Assembly (NCBI GenBank): GCA_963575645.1
Contig: OY754466.1
Location: 4,194,001 to 4,258,000, forward strand
Length of the DNA stretch: 64,000 nucleotides
Source of the DNA: Xanthostigma xanthostigma
Taxonomy: Eukaryota > Arthropoda > Insecta > Raphidioptera > Raphidiidae
Direction of reading: 5' to 3'
Both the position numbers and the translations under genes were made by a program. Below the pieces are notes generated by a model, which ran no database searches, was not told where the DNA came from, and saw only the letters and a program-made list of their open reading frames with translations. Positions 13,090-24,593 of this stretch are shown piece by piece (within the stretch, counting starts at the first letter, position 1; every line of letters starts with the position of its first letter).

Positions 13090-13550
13090 GAGGAATGGTA
13101 GGTACTAGTTAAAAATCACTTTTCAAAATTTTATAATATCTTTTCGTTTTGAGGTCCCCCGAATCCGAAAACATATTTTTGGAAAAACTCTGTGCGTCTG
13201 TTCGTCTGTGAGCACGATACAGGTCAAACGGATGAGCGGATTGAAACCAAATTTTGGGAGAGTGCTTGGTGTGCAAATTTGAAGAGCCCTATTGTTTTTG
13301 GGGAAATATTGTTTTTGCGCAGAAGAGATATATGCTATAATGGTGTTTTTTGTATAATGATCGTATACTTTTCATAACGGCTTATTATTCTATTTATTTT
13401 TTCAAGAAAGTTTCGTTAAATTTTTTTTCTAAACTTTATATTTTCGAAAATATTTAGAAAATAAAAACAAATCAGCTGTTCTTTTATTTTGTAGATCTGT
13501 CAGAAATAAACTAGTTAAGCATGCTTTGATTAATTTTTACATAACGCGGA
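13090..13550 (+). repeat. Dispersed repeat X, monomer copy
   Basis: Related to 28270-28450 and 29930-30050 (GGATTGAAACCAAATTTTGG, CCTATTGTTTTTGGGG) and to a fragment at 46910-47060. Non-coding. Confidence 0.65.
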
Positions 13551-13649
13551 ACATATCATGTAGGTAACCATGGCAACGAATAGCAAATATCATACTGAAT
13601 ACTAACCATTACCCGCGTCACCTCATAAAATACTAGAAATTTTATTTTT

Positions 13650-13910
13650 TTTTGACGTGATAACGTCTTATAAATTGATGAAACACCGGCTGCATGCACG
13701 AAAAAGTGTAACGTTCCGAAAAGTGTCACGTTCCGCGTGACCCTGTGCGTGCAAGCGAGAGCGCAGTATAAGCGATAGAGAGTCGGTAAAAATATAGTTT
13801 GACAGCTACTAAAATTTAGGTTATGTATTATAAAATATGATATTCGAGCGGAATACGTTATCACGTAAAACTATCGTCCGTAAACCGACTTTACAGACAA
13901 CCAATTTTTT
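13650..13910 (+). repeat. Dispersed repeat E with partial 3' tandem duplication
   Basis: A copy lacking some middle sequence; its last roughly 110 bp plus flank are repeated again at about 13951-14090. Confidence 0.75.
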
Positions 13911-14090
13911 TTATTATTACCTATATCAAATGTCAACATTTTGAAGTTGGATATGTATTATTAAATATGATATTCGAGCGGAATACGTTATCACGTAAAA
14001 CTATCGTCCGTAAACCGACTTTACACTTACAGACAACCAATTTTTTTTATTATTACCTATATCAAATGTCAACATTTTGAAGTTGGAATA

Positions 14091-14994
14091 ATCCCGTCGC
14101 CCAATTGGCTGGAGTTTTAATGGATGTCCCCACTCCACGTTACCTGGCGCCCCTGAATTACAATTAACTAAATATGTCGTCCCGTGCGAGAGTGATTTAA
14201 ACGCTTAGCTGACGTCATAATCGACCTTTCTGCCGCAATAGGCTACTGACATTCGATCGAAATGTTAGTGTATTGCAAATTGCAATCATCATTGTTGTGT
14301 TTTAAACAGGCGCCTTTTAACACCATCGCGGTCCGCGATCGGTCAAGCTTGTAGCTGCATTCTTCAAGAAAATGCAGTCAACATCTTCATTAATCATCTA
14401 CATTTTCAAGATATCTGTCTGGATATTGCATCTGCTTTCGCGGTATAATTATTGAACTTATTGCTACTTTATCAGAACTTGAATTAATTACAATAGTATA
14501 TTGTGCAACTAGTACGACAATGCCGCACGAGTTGCACATACTATTTTTTATTACGAATTAAATTAAATTAAAATTTTATTACGAATTAATAAAAGAAATT
14601 AGAAGTAATAAAAATTAAAATTAAATCATTAAAAAGTTGAAAATTCAGTTAAAATTGTTAAAATAGTCAAGAATAAAAGTCCATAATCGAAAATTTTAAC
14701 CTCAAATCTGCTTCAAATGACAGTTTGTTTCGTTGACATTAACACCGTTATTATTTTGTTTTTTTCTCTGAATTTGCGTGCGGCAAACAATAATTTCAGT
14801 GCGACAAATAAAGTTTCCGCACGCAAATGAAATATATAGCTACTTTTCAACCGTAACAGCATGCGTAAAGATACCACTTTTCCCGCATGAGTAATAAAAA
14901 ATGTATTTTTCATATTAATTAGGTGTATAAAAAATACTTTTTACGAAAAAGATAAAATATTCACCTGAATAGCCATCATTAATAAGTAAGTATA
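14091..14994. other. Intergenic, nothing recognised
   Basis: AT-rich; no family match seen. Confidence 0.5.
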
Positions 14995-15318
14995 ATACGC
15001 GCCACGAATCTAAAAGATTCGGAAGTTAGTCACAAACAGTGTCGCAAAGGCACATTTTAGAGCCGTTGATACTCCCACCACCACCCAGCTACCTGCACGG
15101 AACGTGCGCTCTTCAGTGATTGGCCGTGATCGCAAGTTGCCTTTGTCACTTCACTTGTCGCTTTCCTGCTTTAAAGTACAGTCGAGTACGCTATTGTCAA
15201 GTTGTTAGTGCTATTTTAGTTTTGTTGAGGTGCGAGTTTGTAGTTTTTCAACAGACTGTACAAGCGCAAACCCGCATTCGCATCTAACTTCCGAGCCTTT
15301 TAGATTCGTGGCGTGTAT
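14995..15318. mobile_element. MITE with TA target, ATACGCGCCACGAATCTAAA ends
   Basis: Inverted ends of about 35 bp (CGCCACGAATCTAAAAG..CGGAAGTTAG) flanked by TA. Non-coding. Confidence 0.75.
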
Positions 15319-15324
15319 TAAAAA

Positions 15325-15740
15325 CAGTATAAACTCTTTATAGCGAAATTGAAGGAACCGGGTATTTTATTGCGTTATAAAGAGTTTTCGAACGGAGAGT
15401 AAAAGAAAACAATATAATTTTACGAATAAGTGGATTTAATTTTGACTAAATTAAGTGAAAAATATATTTACATAACGAAATTATAATCTGTTAACTTTGT
15501 CGTTTTTTATCATGCCAGTATTTTAACTGTATCTTTTTACAACAAACAAATGAACACATTTCTAAAGAATCTAAATGTTGGGGTCTAAATAATGACGTAT
15601 TGTTTCGCTATTGAGAATGATTGTTACGCTATATAAAGTGCTTCAATATATGGGTAACAATGTAAACCAAACAAACCTTAGCAATTTCTATGTTTTAAGG
15701 ATTTTTTCGTTAATTAGAAGTTCGCTATATATTAGAATTT
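15325..15740. mobile_element. Degenerate relative of the pogo-like MITE at 21329
   Basis: Shares blocks with 21329-21743 (ACTCTTTATAGCG start, ATGACGTATTGTTTCG, AACAATGTAAACCAAAC, TTTTAAGGATT). The right terminus is not clean. Confidence 0.5.
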
Positions 15741-16674
15741 AGTTGTACTTGTTGAGAGGAGTGAGTGAATATACAATAACTATATAGAATAAATGATATA
15801 TATAACATAAATCTGGTATATTTCACCTTTCGCATCTTCTCATAATATGAAATCATATTATAAAGTTCATCTCTTTCCCAATTCATCAAACAGGTTTCTA
15901 ATGTATGTACAGTGCTTGACATTAAGAACATGCAAGATTCAAAAACACTATTTCTCAACCCTCAAAGCACGCTCAAAATATTCATTGGGTCGAACCACAT
16001 TTTTTTTGACGAAAAAACGGTGGCAATCTACAAATTCGGGCGATGATTTATGTGCTACTTTTTAGTACTTCGAAAAACACTGATTTTTGTGCCGTCAAGA
16101 TTTGTCTCCTCAACCTTTATTCTCCATGGTTTTGCTATTAATTTCTCTCTGTCTCATTAAAAACTCCATGGTTTTGATATTAATTTCTCTCTGTCTCATT
16201 AAACATTTTTTAGCATATAAAACGACATTATAATTTAATTTTTCCTTCGTTGTATCCCTATTCCAAATACATATTTTATTTAAATTTTATAAATTATTTA
16301 AGCGAACCGGAACTTCAAACCTAAATTTTCGCAAATTATTTAATTTCACGTAAAACTGTGTCAGATCCTGTATTCATGAACCTTTTTAATTGCTACGTCG
16401 ATTCCCAAACGATGTGCATTTGTTTTGTGTGTATTTTATAATCTAAATTAGTACAGTGAAAATGTCAAATTTAATTAAGAATTTAAGGTCGTCACTGCTG
16501 ACCTTGTTTTGTGAAAGCTCCCCGGAAATATATGACACGACACGCTGCTGCTTAGAGCACAGTTAGCATACGAAGTTGCGATACGGCAGATATAATACTT
16601 GACTGTTAAATTCCAGTGGCGTGCCGACACGTGAAACCATGCCTCACAACCTTTTTGATTGAGTTTTATAAATT
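15741..16674. other. Intergenic with small repeats
   Basis: Holds a fragment of Helitron B (about 15998-16041, ACGGTGGCAATCTACAAATT) and a roughly 40-bp tandem duplication at about 16123-16204. No gene. Confidence 0.6.
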
Positions 16675-17279
16675 ATAGCGGTTCCGCCCGGTTTCACCCG
16701 GGTGTAAAAGAACAAATGGGGAAGGGAGGAACATGACTACACACATTCATCTTAGTTTACCGAGATTAATGTTGTGTCCAAATTTCATGATGATCGGAGT
16801 TACCGTTCAAAAGTTTTTGTCGATAAAAAACAGTATTTATACTTTTTTTAACTAATATTTTTTTTTAATTAATTAAATAAAATTAAAATAAATTTAAATG
16901 TAAGCCTTAGCAGAAAGCAATCTAGAAAATAAAAAAAAAAATAAAAATATATTCGCCCAACGTAGGGCTTGAACCCATGACCCTGATATTGACAGTCGTG
17001 TGCTCTACCAATTGAGCTAGCCGGCGTTGTATTCTGGCAACGCTTATATGAGTATATTTACCTGAATAGAAGCTTATTTTTGAGATATATTTTGCAACAT
17101 TTTTCATTAATGCTCCGCTCCTAATGGTCGTAGCCTAATTTTATATAGCCTATATCCTTCCTCGATAAATGGGCTATCAAACAAAAAAAAATTTTTTTCA
17201 ATTTGAACCAGTAGTTCCTGAGATTAGCGCGTTCAAACAAACAAACAAACTCTTCAGCTTTATAATATATTAGTATAGA
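16675..17279 (-). mobile_element. Non-autonomous Helitron family A, copy 3
   Basis: Full-length reverse copy. The 5' end is at 17279 (TC after A); the 3' tip is mutated from CTAG to CTAT. tRNA-like module at 16954-17026. Confidence 0.8.
16954..17026 (-). pseudogene. tRNA-Lys-like module in Helitron A copy 3
   Basis: Best preserved 5' half (GCCGGCTAGCTCAATTGGTA), B-box GGTTCAAGCCC and 3' GTTGGGCG. The anticodon loop is changed as in copy 2 (CTGTCAA). Confidence 0.7.
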
Positions 17280-17418
17280 TTTGGTTTTGGTTATTTAAAA
17301 TCTGGTAAAGACGATATATTAGAAATTTGTTTTTCATTATTAAACCTGGCAATTATTATGCAATAATTTATTTTTATAAAACAATGAACGCAGCCTTTAT
17401 ATTCAAGTTTTTGTACAG

Positions 17419-17843
17419 AGCGGGGTGGCGTAGTGCTGAGAGCACTAGACTCGCATTTGGGAGGTACCGAGTTGGAATCCCGGCGGGGGCAGATGTTGCT
17501 GAGAACTTTTCCTGATACCTCTCGCCGAGAAACTTTAATTCCTGTACCGGCCATCTTGTTGAGGTTTTTCATGGTTTCCCTCAATAATTCCAGATAAATA
17601 TCGAGTTGGTTCCTTGTTCAAGGCCATGGTCGATTACCTGCCAAACTCCTATGCTCCAAATTTGCCTACCTTATCCTAATGTCCCAAAATTCCTTCATTC
17701 GTCCATTGCTATTAATTAGTTGAGATTGAAAAAATGTAGAAAATAACAGGAAGTGAGATGGATCAAAAATAGTAATTGTGCGAATGGTGTCTGTTATGAC
17801 ATAATGTCGAGAAACAGACGTTGAACGCATTATTATTATTATA
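17419..17843 (+). mobile_element. tRNA-derived SINE
   Basis: tRNA-like head with A-box TGGCGTAGTGCTGAG and B-box GAGTTGGAATCCC, followed by the arthropod SINE core block (TTCATGGTTTCCCTCAATAA, then GAGTTGGTTCCTTGTTCAAG) and an (ATT)n tail at 17829-17843. It was moved by LINE machinery; no own protein is expected. Confidence 0.85.
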
Positions 17844-20821
17844 TGAATTTATTATACAGTATCGGGACGCCACTGCTATAAATTCCTATGCAGATATTGG
17901 TCTATGTGTTTGTGTTATTACAACATTTTATATTTTGTAATAAATATTCAATTAGAAATATCTGATATTTTTAAACAATTTTAATGATAATTGATATTTA
18001 AAAGACGTTAAACATAGTAGGATGGTCATCGATTGGCTGTGTTGATGGTACGATTTAAACAAAATTACGTATAACTCAACTAAATTGCGTAGCAGTCCCA
18101 GTTTCATAATGTTAAACAATTTCTATATGTCACTCAATAAAGTCGTGATCAAAAAATTGTTAATTAGCTTAAAAACTCGAATGGCAATGCCAAAACTATG
18201 CTGACAATATTATTATGTATTTGTTAACACAGGTATTGAGACTTTATTATGGTAGGTAACTTAAGGAGGTTGAGCCGTTTTACGAAGATAATGAAAAAAA
18301 TCTGAAATAAAGTTTTTTTAATTGATTTTTTTATGACAAAATTTTCTGTAAAAAATCTAAAATCATTAGGAGATTTATAAAGTTAAAAATTAAAAAAAAC
18401 TTTTACATGTAGTCTTATGGAAAATATGTCAACCTAGCATGCAAACGGTACATTTTAATTTTTTGCAAATAACCAAATAATGTCAACAGTTCCAAAAACT
18501 AACTATGTAAAGCATAGATGTCTTACGCATATTTTAATATTTTTTCCAATTTAATTAGGAGACTTTTAATCAATAAAAAAAAATTATTAAACCTTAGCAC
18601 TTTTCGATTATGGACTTTTATTCTTGACAATTTTAACTAAATTTTTAACTTTTTAATGATTTAATTTTAATTTTTATTACTTCTAATTTCTTTTTTTAAT
18701 TATATACTGCAAAAAATATGTAAAATACAGATATTTACATAAATTTATTATATCTAACCTAACTTTGTACAAAAAATTCAAAAGTTAGTTCATTAAGTAA
18801 AATACTGAAATAATATAAAAAATTAATATAAAAAATTAATATAAAAAAAATGTTTATTTATGCCTTTATGACAATAATTTATTGGTATCATCGACTTATA
18901 ACCTTTTGTGAAAATTTATTATGGAAAAGTTCCCATTCAGAATTCGACTTACTTTTGATTGGGACTGTAACGCATCAATCTCCTTAAATTTGATTTTTGA
19001 CTCTTAATTTATTGCAATATTATTGCCAATCCAACATCTGCCCCAAATTAAATACACACCCTCCAGTAAGTTAATCCGTACCCGAAAACTAGTGTTTTCA
19101 TAAAATTTGAAAGTCTGGTCCTGTCTGGACAGTTTCATAAAAATTTTTGCATCACATTTTAATCTTTACCACGTATTGAAATTTGAGCTTTGAATAAAAT
19201 TTGTTTTCATATTTTTCAAAACCACTTCTAAAATGGTCCAACCCCTAAGTTCCACCATTCGACCGACGTCAATACTGTATATGTTTTTTTTCACAATTTT
19301 ATTGACGACTGTTTTTAACTGAATTTAAGCCATGATAGGAATATCTATGGTCACAAAACAAAATCGTTTATATTAAATTATCTCAATATCTCAGTCCCAA
19401 TATTTTTTTTCAAGGTTAGATACGGCACTGCCCAAACCTGACTTCCAATGTCAAAATTCAACTTGTCACTTTCTATATCACACAATTTTTGACAAATAAG
19501 CGTTCCATTTTACCAACGGAAATATTTCGACATAAGTGATTTTTTCTTGTGAACACTATTTTTAAATCATCGCTTAATATAGATAAGCACATTATAGCAT
19601 TTAACATAACCTTTATTTTACTTGAAAGCCGGTTACGCGTAAAAATATGAGTAACTTTTAGAATTTGTACAAATTAATGTTAATAAGACACAAACAAGCA
19701 ATAAAATAAAAATGTTTATTCACTAATCGATGAGAAAGAAATAATGGTTTTGTCTGCCGTCTATAAAAAAACATTTATTTGTTCACACAAAAGTTAATAA
19801 TTACAGAGGCAATAACAGTTCATTATGGTGCACAAAATTTTGATCCAAAACTAACTTGTGCCAAAATCAGTTGACTGTCCAGACACCAGAATATTTTGCT
19901 AAAAAAATATTATTTTCTTGTACTAATTTCGGAAGATGCATAAATCAATCTGAAACAAAATTTCCAATATTTTTTTCTCACGACTTCGTCGTGGAAACTT
20001 GCCACGAATATGTAAAATCCTTTTCAACCGTTACGTTTATAAAATCCTTTATCAAATTTTAAATTGAAAGTAGATTTTTTTATAAAACAAAGAGCATCCT
20101 AAACTTGCCTTTTATCCCATCTTAAACATTTTAAAATCCAATCAAAGTCGAAAGCATCGTACAGTTTTAAAGAAAATTACTAGTTTTTTTCGACACTCAC
20201 TGCGAATAAAAAAAATGTCAATAAGCTCAATGAAATTAAATGTTCTAAAGTCAATGATGCTTTTTGTGCGATATCAATAGATTGAAGAATTTTTAAGTGC
20301 CGTAAATTTTTATACAGATTGAGTCAAAATTTCATAAATTCTACTTCTTCGGATGTTTAAATGTTTATACACGTTCTTAGACAGTCGGGGCTATAGAAAT
20401 CGAAATTAAAACGGTACAAGCCTCAACCGGATCTAAAAGGAAAGTTAATTTGGACACAGCATAGTCCAAAACCGAATAAATAAATTTTAATTTATTAGTT
20501 AGAAGCAGATTTTATATTACCTACTTTGAAGAAAATAATAATAATATAAAATTTAGGTACGTATGGAAAAGAAAAGGCGTGTTTACATTTACGTAATGGT
20601 TTAAGGTAATGTTACGTCATGTTAATATCTACAAATTGTATTCCCTAGCAGACTTCAAACGTCTTGACGGATTTTGAAAAATGAGGTGTCCATAAAATCG
20701 TCATAGTCTCACGAGAACACTCAATATGGTGGACACTAGACGTCGTCAAAACCCAAAAGTCAACAGCGGTTTTATGGATTTTATTAAACGAGGTTTAACG
20801 TCTCTGTTTCAACTATTTAAA
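17844..20821. other. Long AT-rich gene-free stretch
   Basis: About 3 kb with no coding family, RNA gene or clear element recognised; short AT microsatellite near 18815-18850. Confidence 0.5.
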
Positions 20822-20834
20822 CAAATAACAATGA

Positions 20835-21109
20835 TTTAAATCTTTGATTAACGTCAGAATGCAACTCTTCAAATAAATAAAATTCTCGACCAATTTTTTT
20901 CTGACTATATTTTGACAAAAGAATAATAAAATTGTAAATCAATATTTCACTAGATGACGTTTCGATCCGGATTTGGATTATCTTCAGAAATAATCTAAAA
21001 AATATCCGGATCGAAACGTCATCTAGTGAAATATTGATTTATAATTTTATTATTCTTTTGCCAATATAATATAGTCTGAAAAAAAAATTGGTCGATAATT
21101 TTATTTATT
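20835..21109. mobile_element. Penelope-like foldback insertion, 13-bp TSD, hammerhead core
   Basis: Flanked by CAAATAACAATGA at 20822-20834 and 21110-21122. Ends carry ATTTTATTTATT/ATCGACCAATTTTT blocks in inverted order plus an ATCTTTGATTAACGTC block. Contains the ribozyme-like core at 20956-20987 on - and a partial inverted copy. Confidence 0.75.
20956..20987 (-). ncRNA. Hammerhead-ribozyme-like core (a)
   Basis: On -: CTGAAGA, a stem II region (ATCC...GGAT), CGAAAC and GTC as a possible cleavage triplet, with ACGT as a palindromic minimal stem III. One extra base lies between CTGAAGA and stem II, compared with the canonical core. Confidence 0.55.
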
Positions 21110-21328
21110 CAAATAACAATGACTTGAGCTACTAGACAAATAATCAGTTATTTAATAAATTATCAGTACATAGTTTTGTATTAAATTAAAAATACCAGAA
21201 GTACACAAATAGTGGAGAGAAAGTTCAATAAACACAAAAGTACGCGTCACATTGACAGTATTGCGTCGAGTGGCCCCGCTGAGGCGTAGCACTAGGGCTT
21301 TCATTCGGGGAGGTTTTCTACAGAACTA

Positions 21329-21743
21329 CAGTGTAAAACTGTAAACTCTATATAGTGACACTCAAGGGACTGTGCACTTTGTGGCGTTATTGAGAGTTGT
21401 CGTTAAACGGAGAGAAGAAATAATCCATTAATATTTTTTTACTATAATAAGTATTTACTCATAATATCTGACCAACAATCATTCATTCACTAATTACAAC
21501 AATGAAAGATACTCCCAACAAACAAAAGAACGAATTTCTTAGAATCTTCGGTATACGCATGATGCCGACAACAAAGCAACAAAATAACAAACTAGTACTA
21601 TTTATTGCTTAATGATGACGTATTGTTGTCGTTATTTAGAGTGTATCATTGTATTAGCAACAAGGTAAACCAACTAGAGTTAAGTAATTTCGACGTTTTA
21701 AGGAGTTTGTCGTTATATCGAGTGATGAATGGCGTTTACACTG
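21329..21743. mobile_element. pogo/Tigger-like MITE, TA target
   Basis: CAGTGTAAA...TTTACACTG tips flanked by TA; internal sequence shared with 15325-15740. Non-coding. Confidence 0.7.
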
Positions 21744-22174
21744 TATTAATAAACACTTATGGTATCCTTTCGGTGTCCGCCCGCCTGTCACAGGTGATTT
21801 TCTCTGAAATTAGTTGACGTAAAAATTTGAAATTTGGCACAGACATAGAGTGTGGTGGCCCAATAACAGACGTGAAGTATAAAAAGTTGAATTTCGGTTT
21901 GGAGGGTTAATTTAAGGGGGTTAATTGGGAGTTGAAAACAATTTTATTTAAGGGCCTCTTATAAGGTGTGAATTGAAATGTAATTGAAGCACGAATAGAA
22001 CAATGTGTTTTTTTTTCTTTCTTACATTTTTAGGGGTGTATGAAAGGGATACATTTTTTAAAACCAAACATAATAAAGCCGGTGTTAGCAAATACACCAT
22101 ATTTTCGGCAAGGTTTGGCACTGCGACCTGTTTTTTTTTTTTTTTTGATGTAATGAAAAAAAGTTATAGTCAAT

Positions 22175-22469
22175 AGTATAAAGTAATGTTGATCCAATAG
22201 AATATTAAGATGAAGGAAGGTTTTGGTTGAGGATCATAAAATAAGCTTTACCAGTGTTTCGCTAGTGGCCAACGTTTCGAAAAATTTATTTTCATCTTCA
22301 GGGCCTATGAACATGTATATATGTATATAATTTAGAACATATTGTATCACAATTTTATGTAAAAAGAAACCATGCTCAAGATGAAAATACATTTTTCGAA
22401 ACGTTGGCCACTAGCGAAACACTGGTAAAGCTTATTTTATGATCCTCAACCAAAACCTTCCTTCATCTT
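22175..22469. mobile_element. Penelope-like foldback insertion 2, 12-bp TSD
   Basis: GTTATAGTCAAT flanks it at 22163-22174 and 22470-22481. Arms 22207-22312 and 22378-22469 are inverted copies, each with a ribozyme-like core; the right one is mutated (CTCAAGA). Confidence 0.75.
22267..22305 (-). ncRNA. Hammerhead-ribozyme-like core (b), best stem I
   Basis: On -: GGCC, CTGAAGA, T, GAAAA-loop-TTTTC stem II, GAAAC, GTT, GGCC. The two GGCC blocks can pair as stem I exactly at the expected junction, and U before the second GGCC would be the cleavage position. ACGT offers a self-complementary stem III for a dimer. Confidence 0.6.
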
Positions 22470-22481
22470 GTTATAGTCAAT

Positions 22482-23640
22482 GGTAAGCTTTTTCGATTCC
22501 CGTCTTTATGTTTATTCGGGGCAACTTTGGACTGAATCCCAGAGTAAAATTGAAAATGCTCTTTAAAATATCGGATACCCAATCGGGCACGGCACTGGCA
22601 ACAACATAATAAGGCATTTTTTTAAATATTAAATTACTTTTTATAGTTGGTACGCCTACCTATGCAATAATATTGTTGGCATAATTCTGCATACCTAGGT
22701 GTAATAAAGTGTTAAAATATGCAGAAAGGCCCATCATCAGACTATTGTAGAATGTATTTTTTTTAATATTAGCATACTTCAATTGTCTCAATAAAACAAA
22801 TGAGCGTAACGAATTCAAATTATTTTAAACGTTGCATATTTGAATTGAGTTGGGTAATTAGGGTTACCGTTGAATTTTCGCAAAATATCAGACAGTTTTT
22901 ACGAAAAAGTCTGAATTCGAGGATGAACGCGTCTGCTCTCGAAAAATAAAAATTTATAGGCTTTAGTTACAACATTTTTTTATCTAATAATTGGCGCTGT
23001 ATTAATTATATAACACACTTAATTTAGCTCTGGGAACTTGTGCACGAAGCCTATACTAGCGCCGCTAGTGGGTAATAGAGAATTATTGAACTCGTTTTTT
23101 AATGGAAATCGCGACGTGTCAAAAACTTTAGTTGGCCATGATGTATAAAAAAAAACTGATGTTAATTTGTTTACACTGATAGCGGAACGTCAAATTAGGG
23201 CGCCAATGGTCTTTATTTTACTTAAATCACCATCATCGCAAAAGCCCGGAACACAACAAGCATTTCCAGATCGCTTAGTTTTCCTATGTTTTCTTTGTTA
23301 TTAAAAAACTTCATAAAATTATAACTATTTCCACTTTTAATAAACATTGCTCACTGACATACGGAAAATTTGAGCTTGAAGTTTTCCCTAGTGCTCACCA
23401 CAAATGCTCGCATCGAAAAATTTGTAACACCTCCTCCCTGCACATAGCCCATAGATTCAACAAACTATGCTTTTCCTAAATCGCACTCTATTCATCCATC
23501 CAGAGCAAATGAACCACTGAGATGATCTCATCCATCCAGAGCAGATGAACCATTTATTTACTTTTGTAATTTCCTATAAAGAGATTTATCTCAATTACAG
23601 TATTCTATAAAAAATATATAAATATAAATAATATTTATAT
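22482..23640. other. Intergenic, nothing recognised
   Basis: AT-rich; short direct duplication around 23495-23550 (TCCATCCAGAGCA). No gene. Confidence 0.5.
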
Positions 23641-23644
23641 TATA

Positions 23645-23890
23645 CTAGTGGCCCGGTTCAGTTAATTCGCACGAATTTATAGATTGTCACCGTTTTTTCG
23701 TCGACTTACGTTGCGACATTGGTTTCCACGAAAAGCAATTTTACTTTAACGCGATAATATATATGCCTATGGCCGTCCTGAAGGTCTATTCTAAATATTA
23801 TTGAAAACAATTTCGAAATCAGATGAGTAGTTTCGGAGATTACCCTCTGCATATACACAAACTCACAAAATTCGCACTATCTCTATATTA
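23645..23890 (-). mobile_element. Helitron family B, 5'-truncated copy
   Basis: Reverse copy ending GGGCCACTAG|T at 23645 with a GTGCGAATTAACTGAACCGG-type 3' part. The 5' tip TCTATACTAAT is lost or mutated. Confidence 0.7.
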
Positions 23891-23912
23891 CAACAAATTA
23901 GTTACTAGGTAA

Positions 23913-24201
23913 TAAATAAAATTATCGACCAATTTTGCAGACAATATATTAACAAAAAATATCAATAATACATTAAACGATTAACGTTTCGATCCGGATT
24001 TGGATCTTCTTCAGAACGGATCTAAAAATATAAAAAAAATAATTAATAATAATTAGTTTCTATTTATTTTTAATGTAATTCGTGAAAGATTTTTTTGATA
24101 TATAAATATTGAAAAAATAATAAACTATATTGTCTGAAAAATTGGTCGATAATTTTATTTATTGAAGAGTTCTAATCAGACGTTAATCAAAGATTTGAAT
24201 A
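23913..24201. mobile_element. Penelope-like insertion 3, 14-bp TSD, hammerhead core
   Basis: TAGTTACTAGGTAA at 23899-23912 and 24202-24215. AATAAATAAAATTATCGACC at the left, its complement followed by GAAGAGTTCTAATCAGACGT at the right. Core at 23983-24014 on -. Confidence 0.8.
23983..24014 (-). ncRNA. Hammerhead-ribozyme-like core (c)
   Basis: On -: CTGAAGA, A, GATCC-loop-GGATC stem II with five perfect pairs, GAAACGTT. Stem I support is weak (about 3 bp). Confidence 0.55.
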
Positions 24202-24215
24202 TAGTTACTAGGTAA

Positions 24216-24593
24216 ACTTATAATAATATAGTGTTCACGATTTTGGTTTATAGTATAACAGAATAGTTACGATGGAAATTCTGCTGTTGCAAAGACATCA
24301 GATATCTATGGCAATTATTAAACGTCAAACGATATGACAATTTAAATTTTTTAAATATTATACAATTTATTTACAATAATTTTAATATTTCTTAAACATT
24401 TTTGAACAGAAATTATGTACATGGTGAGTTTCTACAAACAAAAATTATAAAAAAATAGCGACTAATTAATATTTACTGGTTTATTTAAACAAGTCAGTTG
24501 AAGACATTGTTAATTTTTTCTAAATTTAAGAGTGAATCATAATTAGACAAGACAAACAAAATACTTTTGAAAGGATGTAAAATTTACTAAAGC
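24216..24593. other. Upstream region of the TOG gene
   Basis: AT-rich; no convincing core promoter motif could be chosen. Confidence 0.4.
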
